Of a stretch of DNA of 64,000 nt, positions 7,922-16,952 are shown in pieces (the first letter of the stretch is position 1; every line of letters begins with the position of its first letter). The notes under the pieces are model-generated. The model saw only the letters and a list, made by a program, of their open reading frames with translations. It did not search any database and was not told the DNA's origin. This DNA comes from an uncultured Oscillospiraceae bacterium (GTDB lineage: Bacteria > Bacillota > Clostridia > Oscillospirales > Ruminococcaceae). Both the position numbers and the translations under genes were made by a program. The stretch lies in NCBI GenBank assembly GCA_900542145.1, contig UQMF01000012.1:1-64000 (forward strand), written 5' to 3'.

Positions 7922-8302
7922 ATAGATAACCAAATAAAAATGCACTTCCGGAAGATAAAGCATCAGCAGAGCGAGGTCTACATAAACGAGCCTCTTGAAA
8001 CAGACAGCGAGGGAAACACGCTGACGATAGCTGACATACTGTCGAGCGGCGTGAATATTGAAGAGGAAACGGAGCTCAGGATAAATTCGCAGAAGCTGTA
8101 CAGATACATTGATGAGGAGCTTGACGAGCGGGAAAAGGAGATAATCTGCAAACGGTACGGGATACGGGACGGCAGGGGATTCGTCTGCGAAGCGATGACC
8201 CAGCGGGAGATTGCGAAGCAGCTCAAAATCTCGCGCAGCTACATTTCGCGGATAGAGAAAAAGGCTTTAGAGAAGCTGCGCAGGCGGTTTGAGCAGGGAT
8301 GA
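7922..8302 (+). pseudogene. sigK: C-terminal half of sporulation sigma factor SigK
   Basis: SigK drives late mother-cell genes during sporulation. The frame matches SigK regions 3 and 4: MHFRKIK, then YINEPLETDSEGNTL, then LDEREKEIICKRYG and the region 4.2 helix-turn-helix TQREIAKQLKISRSYISRIE. Homology starts with IDNQIK (7922-7939), upstream of the first ATG at 7940, and stops abruptly there. The core-binding region 2 and the pro-sequence are absent from the window. The 3' end looks complete at about 126 residues. The break falls close to the place where skin elements split sigK in Bacillus subtilis (near IENEIL). It is either a skin-type split gene awaiting excision or a dead fragment. Confidence 0.8.
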
Positions 8303-8443
8303 TAAAGACTTTTTTCAATATTTGAACTCAGCTTGTTGAAATTCATTATTTCATCGCGGAGAAGCTTTGGAATAAGATCCGACGGCGTGTATATGTGACA
8401 GGTTTCATCAAGCGTACCTGCTTCTGCTGAACGAATAAAGGCG

Positions 8444-8665
8444 ATGATAATTGAAACGGACGGCACCGGATTGATGAAAATTGCGGACTCCTATAAGAAC
8501 AGCACAGTTAAGCATAAGCTTGAGGTAACCGAACAGGCATTCAAAATAACGTTGCCGTTCAGAACTGAAGTAATGAACGGATTTAAATTAAGAAACAAGA
8601 TGGTCGCAGCTGCGGCCATCTTGCATTTCATAGGGAATAGTGATAAAATGAAAGGGGAGGAGTGA
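8444..8665 (+). pseudogene. C-terminal remnant of an AlbA_2/AAA_4-type ATP-binding protein
   Basis: The peptide DGTGLMKIADSYKNSTVKH followed by LEVTEQAFKITLP matches the end of the Schlafen AlbA_2-domain 'RecG-like' ATP-binding family, which has a GTG(I/L)xxIxxxY motif and ends shortly after a FKxxLP element. Only this tail remains; the nucleotide-binding and helicase-like parts are missing. No function can be expected. Confidence 0.5.
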
Positions 8666-8790
8666 TACAATGAACATATCCGTTGAGTAATCATGTGTTT
8701 TTTTGCGCCAAACTAAAAATATGAAAGCAAGACACGTGCAAAATACAATAAATGGTCTTTGTGCGGTGTTGCCTTAGTATTATATACCGA

Positions 8791-8859
8791 TATCGGCAAA
8801 AATCAAAAGGATTTCCGGAGAACAATTTATCGAAATTGCCGATAGCGGCAGTCCGGAAA
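8791..8859. repeat. Two interleaved inverted repeats (pseudoknot-like order)
   Basis: TATCGGCAA (8791-8799) is inverted at 8836-8844, and TTTCCGGA (8812-8819) is inverted at 8852-8859. The pairs interlock (A-B-A'-B') instead of nesting. It lies in the gene-free stretch 8666-9007, upstream of the promoter at 8920, so it would not be in the leader of the next gene. Apart from these repeats and the promoter I see nothing in this stretch. Confidence 0.4.
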
Positions 8860-8919
8860 ATGCTTGAAATGCGCCAGAACAGAATTTGTAAAATCCGGGT
8901 GCAAATTCTTATGAAGTTC

Positions 8920-8948
8920 TTGACAAATCTAAAATATTCCAGTATAAT
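8920..8948 (+). promoter_or_regulatory. Sigma-A promoter of the dockerin surface protein gene
   Basis: TTGACA (8920-8925), a 17-base spacer and TATAAT (8943-8948) match consensus. The start codon lies 60 bases downstream. Confidence 0.85.
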
Positions 8949-9007
8949 ATAAGGAATGATTTGGATAAAAGGGCTTTGCCCGGCAGACCGGACATTGGGA
9001 GGTACAT

Positions 9008-12000
9008 ATGACAAAAACAAGAAATCGGCTGATTTCAGTCGGAATAGGATTGCTGCTGTTTATCTCAGCGGCATTGTTTATCATTCCGCAGAAAACGGCA
9101 GGCGCGGAAACATGGATCGAATCGGCGGCGGATTTTATAGTCGGCGAGGGCTCGCAAAGCGTGCCTTATCAGATAGCGACCGCCGAGGAGCTTGCTAATC
9201 TCGCGAAGATGGTGAACGACGGCAAAACCGATGAGAATACATATTTTGAGCTTGCCGCCAACATCGACCTCGGCGGCAAAGAGTGGACGCCGATAGGAAC
9301 GAAAGACAACCAGTTCGCCGGTAAGCTTTTCGGCAACGGGAATACTATAAGCAATCTGACGATAAGCGGCGGCGAAGAAAAAGGTCTTTTTGCATACAGC
9401 AGCGGCGAGATCAAAAACCTTTACCTTGAAAATATAGATATTACGGCACGTATGAACGCAGGCGGCGTATGCGCGTATAACAGCGGAACTATTGAGGGCT
9501 GCGGCGTTTTAAGCGGAGCTGTCAAAAGCATCGGTCCTAACGGCGGTCAGTTCGGCGGTATCTGCGATGACAACAGCGGCACTGTCAGCCGGTGCTTTAG
9601 TAATGCAGCATTAAACGGAGCAAACAGCGCTGGTATTGTTTTCGTCAACAGAGCGAATGGCGTTGTACAGGATTGCTATAATACCGGCACGTTTGAGGGT
9701 TCCTCCTCTGCAAGCGGAATAAACCATAACAATTACGGCAAAATTAAAACCTGCCTGAATCTCGGAGCGGTGATTGCTGAAGACAAGATCTCTGAAGATG
9801 GCAGCGAAATAAGGGGTTACGGCATCTGCGGCATGAATATTTATGGCGCTTCAGTGGAAAACTGCTACAATGACAGCGATGTATGCTCCAGAGAGCTTGT
9901 CGGCGGTTTTACATATAAAGTTACGGCTTTCGGCAAAACTACTGCCGAGCTTTGCGGCGATTCGCTCCCTGATGGCTTCGACGGCAGCGTCTGGAACGTG
10001 GGCGGCGTTGGAGGCATAGTCGATAAAGACGCAGCCGACAGATTCGCGGCAAAATCCTATTCATATCCGAGCCTTAACGGCGTAGGTTCTGCTGCGACAA
10101 GAGACGTCGAAGTCTATAATTTCAGCACGGACTCCACCCCGGACTGGCAGGAGTTTAAGTATATTAAAACGGTTGAAGACTTCAGGAAAATTGAAGATGA
10201 TCTTTCCGGAAACTACGTTCTTGCCAATGATATCGATTTTGGCGGCAATAGTTATCGTCCCATAGCGTATAAGAGCGGCACTTCCTTTACGGGAAAGTTC
10301 AGCGGCAACGGGCATACCATCAGTAATATCAGTGTGAATTATGATTTTGATTTAGTCGGCCTGTTCGGAACGAACAAGGGTCTGATAATGAACCTTGCTG
10401 TAAGCGGCGAAGTTACCGGCGAGGAGTATATCGGCGGTATCTGTGCAAAGAATGAAGGCACGATCTACAGCTGCTCCTTTGACGGTGAAGTAAGGCAATC
10501 GGCGACCACGCAGCGTAAAGGCAAGGTCGGCGGTATATGCGGCACAAACTATGCAACAATATCCAACTGCTTTAACTCGGCTGATGTAAGCGGTAATGAT
10601 TATATAGGCGGCATTTGCGGAGAAATGTGTGGTAAAGACCCTGTAGTAGTGTACTGTGTTAGCGTTGGCAAGGTCAGCGGTTTCACAGGCTCTGCAATTG
10701 TCGGCGGTATCTGCGGATATGGCGCCAACGTTTCCTATGGCGGCAGCCCAGAATTGAGCCATTGCCGGTTTGACATGGATGTCAGTGGGTCAATAAACCT
10801 TATCAATAGCGGGGGTGCCATAACCAATAGAGGCGATAATTTCTCCTACAATACCGAGTTCCTTTGCGGCGATAATATCGGCAGCTTCGACCCCGATATC
10901 TGGAATGCAGCAAAGGGAGTTGTTGTTACACCCGATGCAAAAGACGGCAAATTCGGCACAAAAACCTGCTATTATATGAGCCTTAAGTGCTTCGGCGAAT
11001 CCGGAGGAGTCAGCAGCGATGTCTTTAACTTCGCCTGCGCAGGCGGCAGCGACGACTGGCAGCCCTACACTCTTATCAGCTCTGAAGATGTTTTTCGTAC
11101 CTATTGGCAGTCGGATGTGAAGTGGTCTGAAAATTTCGTTCTCGGCGACGATATAACCCTTGCCTATTCCCTGGCGCCTAATGATTTAATTCCAACGAGC
11201 CTGAGTACGGGTACGTTCAGCGGCAGGTTCAGCGGCAACGGTCACACGGTAACCCTGACAGACGACAGCACCTGTGGACTGTTTGGCACAAACAAGGGCA
11301 CTATCATTAATCTTGCGGTCAAGGGCAATATTGACAGTTCGGCTGGAAGCAGCATGAGTAATTATTCCGGCGGTATCTGCGCAGTAAACGACGGTATGAT
11401 TTACGGCTGCTCCTTTGATGGAAAAATTAATGGCGGTGCAAACAATACCGGCGCTGTCTGCGGTCGTAATAACGAAACGATCAGCAACTGCTTTGCCCTG
11501 GCAAATGTTAAAGCCACGAATGGCAATGTCGGCGGTATCGCTGCGCTTGGCAAAGAGGGTTCTGAGCTGAAATCCTGCTACTTTGTAGGTACAGCATTCA
11601 GTAATAGCACAGTGGGGCTAATCAGTCTTTCTTCCTCTGAAAATTGCTATTACAACAAAGAGGTTTGCCAATTTGACGAAGAACAAAGCAGCACAGGTCT
11701 TACAACCCTGGAAATGACGTCTTACAGCGCGCTTGCAAAGATGATCCTTACCGATGATATCTGGGAGAAGCTGCCCAACGATACAGCGAACGGAGTTGCA
11801 TATTATCCCTCGTTCAAGGGAAGCACCTATGTACCGTCCGTTAAGTACACCGCAAAGCTTGAGCTGAACCGCGTCGGCGATGAAGCTCCTGTTTATGGCG
11901 ACGACATTGAGTTCACAACAAAGGCAGCGATAATATTTAGGAATGACTATTATGGCGGCGATGTTTCCGCTGAGGATAATACAGGCTCGTTCAATGTAAA

Positions 12001-14017
12001 GGTCGGCGGCAAAACAATTATCGTTGTAGACAACAGGTTTGAAGATACGTCGGACGCTGTGGGCGATATAACATACAGGCTCATTTATAAGGGGTCTGAT
12101 TATTTCCCCGAGGACTACTCTGAGGACTTTGTTGTAACAGTCGGCAAAAAGGCGCTGACGGCGGCTGACTTTGATATTGCGCTCCCTGCTGACATGGCGT
12201 TCAGCAACACTGCAAAGGCAGTCACGGTAACAGCTAAGCCCGGCATAAAGGGTGTCGGTAAAATCACTGTAAAGTATTACGACGAGAACGGCAAGGAAGT
12301 AACCCCTGTCAATGCAGGCAGGTACACAATCAAGATAGATACTTCCGAGGGCGATAACTATATGGCGGCTTCCGGTCTTACCGCCGACAGCTGGAAGTTC
12401 ATGATAGAAAAGGCTGGGGCTGAAACGCTTCCCGATACCGAGGTTTCGTACAGGTGGTCAACCGACAAGGATATAACGGTAAGCGTTGCAGGACTTCCTG
12501 AGAATATGGGGAAGGTAACTGTAGACGGCACTAAAAAGGACGGGACGATAATTGCGGGAATTATCCCGGGTTCCTGCTATTCTGACGGAAAGCTCACTTT
12601 CCATCTTGGTCCGAACACTGCTGACGATATAGGCAAGACAGGCTCGTTCACAGTCACGCTTGCTGCGGATAATTATGAAAGCGTTACATTCGCCGTTAAG
12701 ATCACCCTGACTGCCAAGGATAACCAGGAAGCGCCCAATCCCGCTGCATTTGACGTAGTATTCACCAACGACGGCAGCGAACTTACAGCGACGATAAAGA
12801 CCAAGCTTAAGGGCGTTGAATACAGTTTCGACGGCAAGACATGGAGCAACGTAAACACCACTGCAGCTGCTCATCTTAAGGACGTTACCGCATATCTCCG
12901 CTACAAGGAAACTGACGAACTGAACGCCAGCGCGGCTGTTTTCAAGACGGTAAATTCGGGACACGGCAAACTCGTTCACCATGCAGCCGTGCAGGCTACC
13001 TGCCAGAACGATGGCAGCATAGAGTACTGGGAGTGCAAGACCTGCGCAAAGTATTACAGCAATGATGCTGCAACAACGGAGGTTGCTCTTGCAGACACGA
13101 CTATCGAAAAGACAGACCATAAGTGGTCGGTAAAATACACATACGACAAGGACGGCCACTGGCACAAGTGCGAATACTGCGACGCTGTTACCGAAACAGA
13201 GAGCCATGTTTCAAGCGGCGAAGCTACCTCCGCAAAGGCTGAGTACTGCACAGTGTGCGGCTACATTATAACACCCAGGAAGGGCGGAAGCTCAGGCGGT
13301 CATGTAAGCGGCGGCGGTGGCAGAGATACCACTCCGACCGACACAAGACCCATAATAAACGGTGAACGAAAAACCTGGACGGATATTGCCGCAGACCTCG
13401 GCAAACAGAACGGCGGCAGCGCGACTATTTCTCTAAATGGCGAAACCACAGTTCCTGCGGAGGTCATTAAGGCGATCGCGGACAGGAAGATAAGGGTCGA
13501 GTTCGTTTACGACAGCACAAAGAGCTGGCTTGTTGACGGCGCAGAGATAACTGCTGTATCCGCAGTCGATCTTTCGCTGCTTCCCGGCTCTGTTGACACT
13601 AGTTCGCTGCGCGGCATATCGGGCGGCAAGTACAGAATAAGCGCTGATATTCCTGCCGAGATCAGGTTTACGTTCCGGAAGCAGTATGCAGGCGAGTTCG
13701 CGAATGTCTACAAGCTGATAGACGGCAAGCTTGTATTCCAGACCTGCGTAAAGCTTGCAGAGGACGGCACTGCCGTTATTCCGGGCATGAACGCTCCGGG
13801 TGAATACGTGGTAATGGTATGCAGATACAGCGACCGGCAGGGTGACTTTGACAACAACGGCGTTCTTGACATTTACGACGCGGTTGCGCTGCTACGATAT
13901 TCGGTAGGGATTGATTCAGGCGAAGACTTTCAGCTCATTGACCTCAATGGCGATGGACAGGTCAACTGTGCCGACGCTAGTATTGTACTCAGATGGCTGG
14001 TCGGGCTGAGCGCATGA
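9008..14017 (+). CDS. Giant secreted GLUG-repeat protein with C-terminal dockerin
   Basis: A 1669-residue exported protein. Residues 1-34 form a signal peptide ending near TAGAE. Up to about residue 940 there are three copies of a module, each opening with a 'xNFVLxxDI..G' stretch and FSGNGHTISN, then many GLUG-like repeats (for example GGICGTNYATISNCFNSADV). An MBG-like domain follows (VNAGRYTIKI), then a region with paired CxxC motifs (WECKTCAKYY, CEYCDA, CTVCGY), a Gly-rich linker and a further beta domain. The last 58 residues are a type I dockerin with two calcium-loop repeats (GDFDNNGVLDIYDAVALLRY and DLNGDGQVNCADASIVL). The dockerin suggests docking to a cohesin scaffold. No catalytic domain is recognised. 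GGGAGG precedes the ATG. Confidence 0.9.
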   Translation: MTKTRNRLISVGIGLLLFISAALFIIPQKTAGAETWIESAADFIVGEGSQSVPYQIATAEELANLAKMVNDGKTDENTYFELAANIDLGGKEWTPIGTKDNQFAGKLFGNGNTISNLTISGGEEKGLFAYSSGEIKNLYLENIDITARMNAGGVCAYNSGTIEGCGVLSGAVKSIGPNGGQFGGICDDNSGTVSRCFSNAALNGANSAGIVFVNRANGVVQDCYNTGTFEGSSSASGINHNNYGKIKTCLNLGAVIAEDKISEDGSEIRGYGICGMNIYGASVENCYNDSDVCSRELVGGFTYKVTAFGKTTAELCGDSLPDGFDGSVWNVGGVGGIVDKDAADRFAAKSYSYPSLNGVGSAATRDVEVYNFSTDSTPDWQEFKYIKTVEDFRKIEDDLSGNYVLANDIDFGGNSYRPIAYKSGTSFTGKFSGNGHTISNISVNYDFDLVGLFGTNKGLIMNLAVSGEVTGEEYIGGICAKNEGTIYSCSFDGEVRQSATTQRKGKVGGICGTNYATISNCFNSADVSGNDYIGGICGEMCGKDPVVVYCVSVGKVSGFTGSAIVGGICGYGANVSYGGSPELSHCRFDMDVSGSINLINSGGAITNRGDNFSYNTEFLCGDNIGSFDPDIWNAAKGVVVTPDAKDGKFGTKTCYYMSLKCFGESGGVSSDVFNFACAGGSDDWQPYTLISSEDVFRTYWQSDVKWSENFVLGDDITLAYSLAPNDLIPTSLSTGTFSGRFSGNGHTVTLTDDSTCGLFGTNKGTIINLAVKGNIDSSAGSSMSNYSGGICAVNDGMIYGCSFDGKINGGANNTGAVCGRNNETISNCFALANVKATNGNVGGIAALGKEGSELKSCYFVGTAFSNSTVGLISLSSSENCYYNKEVCQFDEEQSSTGLTTLEMTSYSALAKMILTDDIWEKLPNDTANGVAYYPSFKGSTYVPSVKYTAKLELNRVGDEAPVYGDDIEFTTKAAIIFRNDYYGGDVSAEDNTGSFNVKVGGKTIIVVDNRFEDTSDAVGDITYRLIYKGSDYFPEDYSEDFVVTVGKKALTAADFDIALPADMAFSNTAKAVTVTAKPGIKGVGKITVKYYDENGKEVTPVNAGRYTIKIDTSEGDNYMAASGLTADSWKFMIEKAGAETLPDTEVSYRWSTDKDITVSVAGLPENMGKVTVDGTKKDGTIIAGIIPGSCYSDGKLTFHLGPNTADDIGKTGSFTVTLAADNYESVTFAVKITLTAKDNQEAPNPAAFDVVFTNDGSELTATIKTKLKGVEYSFDGKTWSNVNTTAAAHLKDVTAYLRYKETDELNASAAVFKTVNSGHGKLVHHAAVQATCQNDGSIEYWECKTCAKYYSNDAATTEVALADTTIEKTDHKWSVKYTYDKDGHWHKCEYCDAVTETESHVSSGEATSAKAEYCTVCGYIITPRKGGSSGGHVSGGGGRDTTPTDTRPIINGERKTWTDIAADLGKQNGGSATISLNGETTVPAEVIKAIADRKIRVEFVYDSTKSWLVDGAEITAVSAVDLSLLPGSVDTSSLRGISGGKYRISADIPAEIRFTFRKQYAGEFANVYKLIDGKLVFQTCVKLAEDGTAVIPGMNAPGEYVVMVCRYSDRQGDFDNNGVLDIYDAVALLRYSVGIDSGEDFQLIDLNGDGQVNCADASIVLRWLVGLSA

Positions 14018-14043
14018 TCCGCTGACGAAAACTGAACAAAATG

Positions 14044-14069
14044 ATGGGCGCACGGTGACGTGTGCCCAT
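14044..14069 (+). terminator. Hairpin after the dockerin gene
   Basis: ATGGGCGCAC and GTGTGCCCAT form a 10-bp stem with one G-T wobble 27 bases beyond the stop codon. There is no T-run after it, so termination is only a likely role. Confidence 0.45.
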
Positions 14070-14091
14070 TCGGCTGTAAGGCATATCGCAA

Positions 14092-15091
14092 CGTTACAGC
14101 GTCGATACCCCGGAAGGCGAGCTTTCGGGGCTTTCCTGCGACTGCCCGTACGACCGCGGATACTGCAAGCACCTTGCCGTCGCGCTCATATATCTTGAGA
14201 GCAAATTTGACTACATCATGCCGGATTATCTATTCAGCTACAGGTATTTCCGGCAGCATTACGAATCCCCCGGTCGTAAAGGACGGAAACGAGCAGGCGA
14301 AACAGTCACTGCAGCGCATTGTGAAGCCGTTTATCCTGCGCAGGATGAAGTCCGGGGTGCTGACCGAGCTTCCCGAAAAAACGGAAACGGTGCTGCTTTC
14401 GGAAATGGAAAAGGAGCAGAGCGAAATTTATTCCGCGAACGTTGCGGAGGTGCGCTCCGCGGTGACGGCTTCAAATGGTGATAACACCGAAAAAATAAAG
14501 ATCCTCGCAATGCTGACGCGATTACGGCAGATATGCTGCGACCCGGCGCTGGTCTACGAGAATTACACCGGGAAAAGCGCCAAGCTGGAGCAGTGCGTGG
14601 AGCTTGTGGAAAGCTGCGTTAATTCCGGGCACAATCTGCTTTTGTTCTCGCAGTTCACGTCAATGCTGGATATTGTCGCGGCGCGTCTTGACGGCATGGG
14701 AATACGGTATTTCATGCTGACTGGTTCCACAAAACCCGCGCAGCGGCTGAAAATAGTGAACAGCTTCAACGGCGACGACACCAGCGTATTCCTGATATCT
14801 CTGAAAGCAGGCGGCACGGGGCTTAATCTTACCGGCGCGGACGTTGTTATACACTACGACCCGTGGTGGAACAGCTCGGCTGAAAATCAGGCTTCCGACC
14901 GCGCTTACCGAATCGGGCAGAAGAAAAACGTGCAGATATATAAGCTCATCACCAGGAACACCATCGAGGAGAAGATATGCGAGTTACAGCAGGCAAAATC
15001 CGGGCTTGCGGATATCGTACTCAGCGGAGGGGAGAACTCCGGAAATATCATGAGCATGACTTCTGAAGAGATACTGGAACTTCTGAAGTGA
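14092..15091 (+). pseudogene. SWIM/SNF2 helicase remnant with internal deletion and frameshift
   Basis: The first part encodes a SWIM zinc finger (CDCPYDRGYCKH) and then jumps into the middle of an SNF2 ATPase (FDYIMPDYLFSYRYF). The missing stretch includes the Walker A and DEAH motifs. At the C-run 14267-14271 the frame shifts: removing one C restores ESPVVKDG, after which the helicase C domain is open to the end. This part shows FSQFTSMLDIVA, SLKAGGTGLNLTGAD, DPWWN and ASDRAYRIGQ (motifs IV-VI). Intact relatives exceed 1000 residues. The protein cannot be an active helicase. Confidence 0.8.
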
Positions 15092-15108
15092 TCCTCGTAA
15101 AATGAAAA

Positions 15109-15141
15109 GCCCCCACAGAGCCATGGCTTTTTGGGGGCTTC
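15109..15141. terminator. Bidirectional terminator-like hairpin
   Basis: AAGCCCCCA and TGGGGGCTT form a strong stem around a 15-base loop. On the minus strand it is followed by TTCATTTTA and lies 18 bases beyond the stop of the rhaD fragment; on the plus side it follows the helicase remnant. Confidence 0.6.
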
Positions 15142-15158
15142 TATATTGTGCGGCGATT

Positions 15159-15375
15159 TTAATCAAGATATTCCTCGTTGGTAACGTCAAAATCAGGTCC
15201 GGAGCAGAAAAGTCCATGGTGCGTCCAGACTGCCACGTCGTATTTTTTCATCAGTTCAGAGGTGGCGAGCGCTATCTCAGCGCCGCCCTCGAAGCCCCAC
15301 ACGGTTTGCCATGCGGTACCATCGCCGTTAATCTCGACAATTCCGATGGAGTGCTCCGGGTCAGGAATGCTTTCA
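15159..15375 (-). pseudogene. rhaD: L-rhamnulose-1-phosphate aldolase, C-terminal fragment
   Basis: The minus strand reads DPEHSIGIVEINGDGTAW, typical of an early part of RhaD-type class II aldolases. It is joined directly to ATSELMKKYDVAVWTHHGLF and CSGPDFD, which belongs near the C-terminus (one of the zinc-ligand regions) in intact enzymes. A large piece between them and some residues before the last NEEYLD are missing. An N-terminal fragment of what looks like the same gene lies 3.8 kb away on the same strand (19165-19392). The fragment is not functional. Boundaries are estimated. Confidence 0.65.
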
Positions 15376-15893
15376 CACATCTTTTTCCGAAACTTCTTTC
15401 GGATATTCACGGAGTTCATCGGGACCGTGCAGCGGAGGCGTTCTCGCTGAGCGACGCTTTTATACAGCGCAGCGAGAGGTTCAATAATCTTCAGCAGATC
15501 ACAAATCTGCAATATAACATGGTGCTGGATTTCGCCGACAGAATGAGCCGTATCCGTCAGGGAGAAAAGCCTACCCAGCTGACGATATCCGTTTCAAACT
15601 ACGTCCGCCGTCATATTTCGGAAAAAATATGCGTTGAGGATATAGCAAGGGAGCTTTTTATGAGCCGTCCGTATCTTTCTGCTAAATTCTCGCATGAAGC
15701 CGGAATGTCGCTCACAGATTTCATTCTGAAACAAAAAACGGAGGAGGCGAAGCGCCTTCTCCGTTATTCGGACAAATCTGCCGCAGCAATAAGTTCCTAT
15801 CTCGGTTTCTCATCGCAGAGCCATTTCTCAAGGGTTTTCAGGAAGTACTCCGGTAAAACTCCAGCGGAATACAGAGATAAATATCAGCGATAA
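15376..15893 (+). pseudogene. AraC-family regulator, C-terminal part
   Basis: About 170 residues match the end of an AraC-type regulator: SLSDAFIQRSERFNNLQQI, then ISEKICVEDIARELFMSRPY and the second helix-turn-helix SSYLGFSSQSHFSRVFRKYS with GKTPAEYR. The sensor domain is missing. The open frame continues upstream to 15102 only because it runs antisense through the rhaD fragment, so that part is not protein-coding on this strand. It was possibly the regulator of the lost rhamnose genes. Confidence 0.65.
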
Positions 15894-15964
15894 TGCTGAT
15901 CGCAGATCTTGTTATTATGGTTGGAATTTATACGGGTAAATCTTATACCATATGTGTATTTCCC

Positions 15965-15993
15965 TTGACTTGGTTTACATTTTGTGATATAAT
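15965..15993 (+). promoter_or_regulatory. Promoter of the PfkB-family kinase gene
   Basis: TTGACT (15965-15970), 17 bases, then TATAAT (15988-15993) lies 39 bases before the start codon. Confidence 0.75.
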
Positions 15994-16032
15994 TGATTTG
16001 CGTTATTATGTCGAATTTTGCGAGGTTGTAGA

Positions 16033-16836
16033 ATGAAAAGAATAAAGCTTACTGCGCTGCCGTGTATATGCGCCGATGTTTTTGACGGCACAGACATAAT
16101 CAGACCAGGAGGAGAAGCGCTGAATTTTGCTGCCCATGCCTCTCGCTTTGATGAGATAGACGTTACGCTGCTTGGAATTGTCGGAAAGGATAAATATGCG
16201 GAAGCGATAATGGATTCAATATCAGGGCTTGATATTGATAAAAGCCATATACGCACTGATGAAAGGTATCAGACCGCCAATAATATGACATACCTTACAG
16301 CAGACGGCGACAGGTATTATAAAGATGATTCATGGAACGGAAAAATACTTGATGACATCATTCTGAACGATGACGAAATCAGAATATTATCCGAATCCGA
16401 TGTGGTCTTTGTTCACTTCTGGGCTTCGTGTTTTTCGCAGGTAGTTGAACTGAAGAAAACGTCCGGATTTAAGCTCGCGGTGGATTTTGACGTCTACAGG
16501 GATTTTGCTGATATGGAACGGCTTGCACCGTACATTGATTTCTTTATGATAAGCGGCTCGGAGGAACTACTGCCGAAGTTCAGAGAGTTATCGTGTAAGT
16601 ATGATTGCCTGTTTAATATATCCCTTGCAGAACGGGGAAGCGTCACATACTTTAAAGGGCAGGAATTCAGAGTGCAGGCTGTAAAGGTCGAAACCGTAAT
16701 TGACACGACCGGGTGCGGCGACAGCTACCACGCCGGATTTGTATGCTCATATATGCTTGAAAATGATATTGAAAAGGCTATGATGGTTGGTTCTGAGATA
16801 GCAGCAGAAACCCTGAAACATTACGGCGGCTTCTGA
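16033..16836 (+). CDS. PfkB-family carbohydrate kinase (fructoselysine 6-kinase-like)
   Basis: A 267-residue sugar kinase of the ribokinase/PfkB family. The substrate-binding motif PGGEALNFAAHASRF near residue 25 and the C-terminal signature DTTGCGDSYHAGF, with the catalytic base Asp, are both intact. The short length and the N-terminal layout resemble FrlD, which phosphorylates fructoselysine, but the substrate cannot be read from the sequence. The ATG at 16033 follows GCGAGG; a TTG 15 bases earlier is less likely. A consensus promoter and a downstream hairpin make it a single-gene unit. No deglycase or sugar transporter is near. Confidence 0.8.
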   Translation: MKRIKLTALPCICADVFDGTDIIRPGGEALNFAAHASRFDEIDVTLLGIVGKDKYAEAIMDSISGLDIDKSHIRTDERYQTANNMTYLTADGDRYYKDDSWNGKILDDIILNDDEIRILSESDVVFVHFWASCFSQVVELKKTSGFKLAVDFDVYRDFADMERLAPYIDFFMISGSEELLPKFRELSCKYDCLFNISLAERGSVTYFKGQEFRVQAVKVETVIDTTGCGDSYHAGFVCSYMLENDIEKAMMVGSEIAAETLKHYGGF

Positions 16837-16852
16837 TTATTCCTTGATAACA

Positions 16853-16893
16853 AACAGCACCGGAAGTGATTCTCGTTCGCTTCCGGTGCTGTT
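16853..16893 (+). terminator. Long hairpin after the kinase gene
   Basis: AACAGCACCGGAAG and CTTCCGGTGCTGTT form a perfect 14-bp stem with a 13-base loop 17 bases beyond the stop codon. The T-run is weak (ATTG follows). Confidence 0.65.
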
Positions 16894-16952
16894 ATTGAAC
16901 CTTGGATTACGCCTTGAAATTAAGGCTAAAAGATGATATTGGAGGGCTGTAT

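Noticed and set aside
8691..9020. A 109-codon minus-strand frame before the dockerin gene
   Set aside because: It overlaps the promoter at 8920-8948, has no ribosome site and its residues look random.
12458..13207. A 249-codon minus-strand frame within the dockerin protein gene
   Set aside because: It mirrors the plus-strand gene, whose domains are continuous and clear.
15102..15893. A 263-codon open frame as one AraC-type protein
   Set aside because: Its first 90 codons run antisense through the rhaD fragment; only the part from about 15376 resembles AraC.
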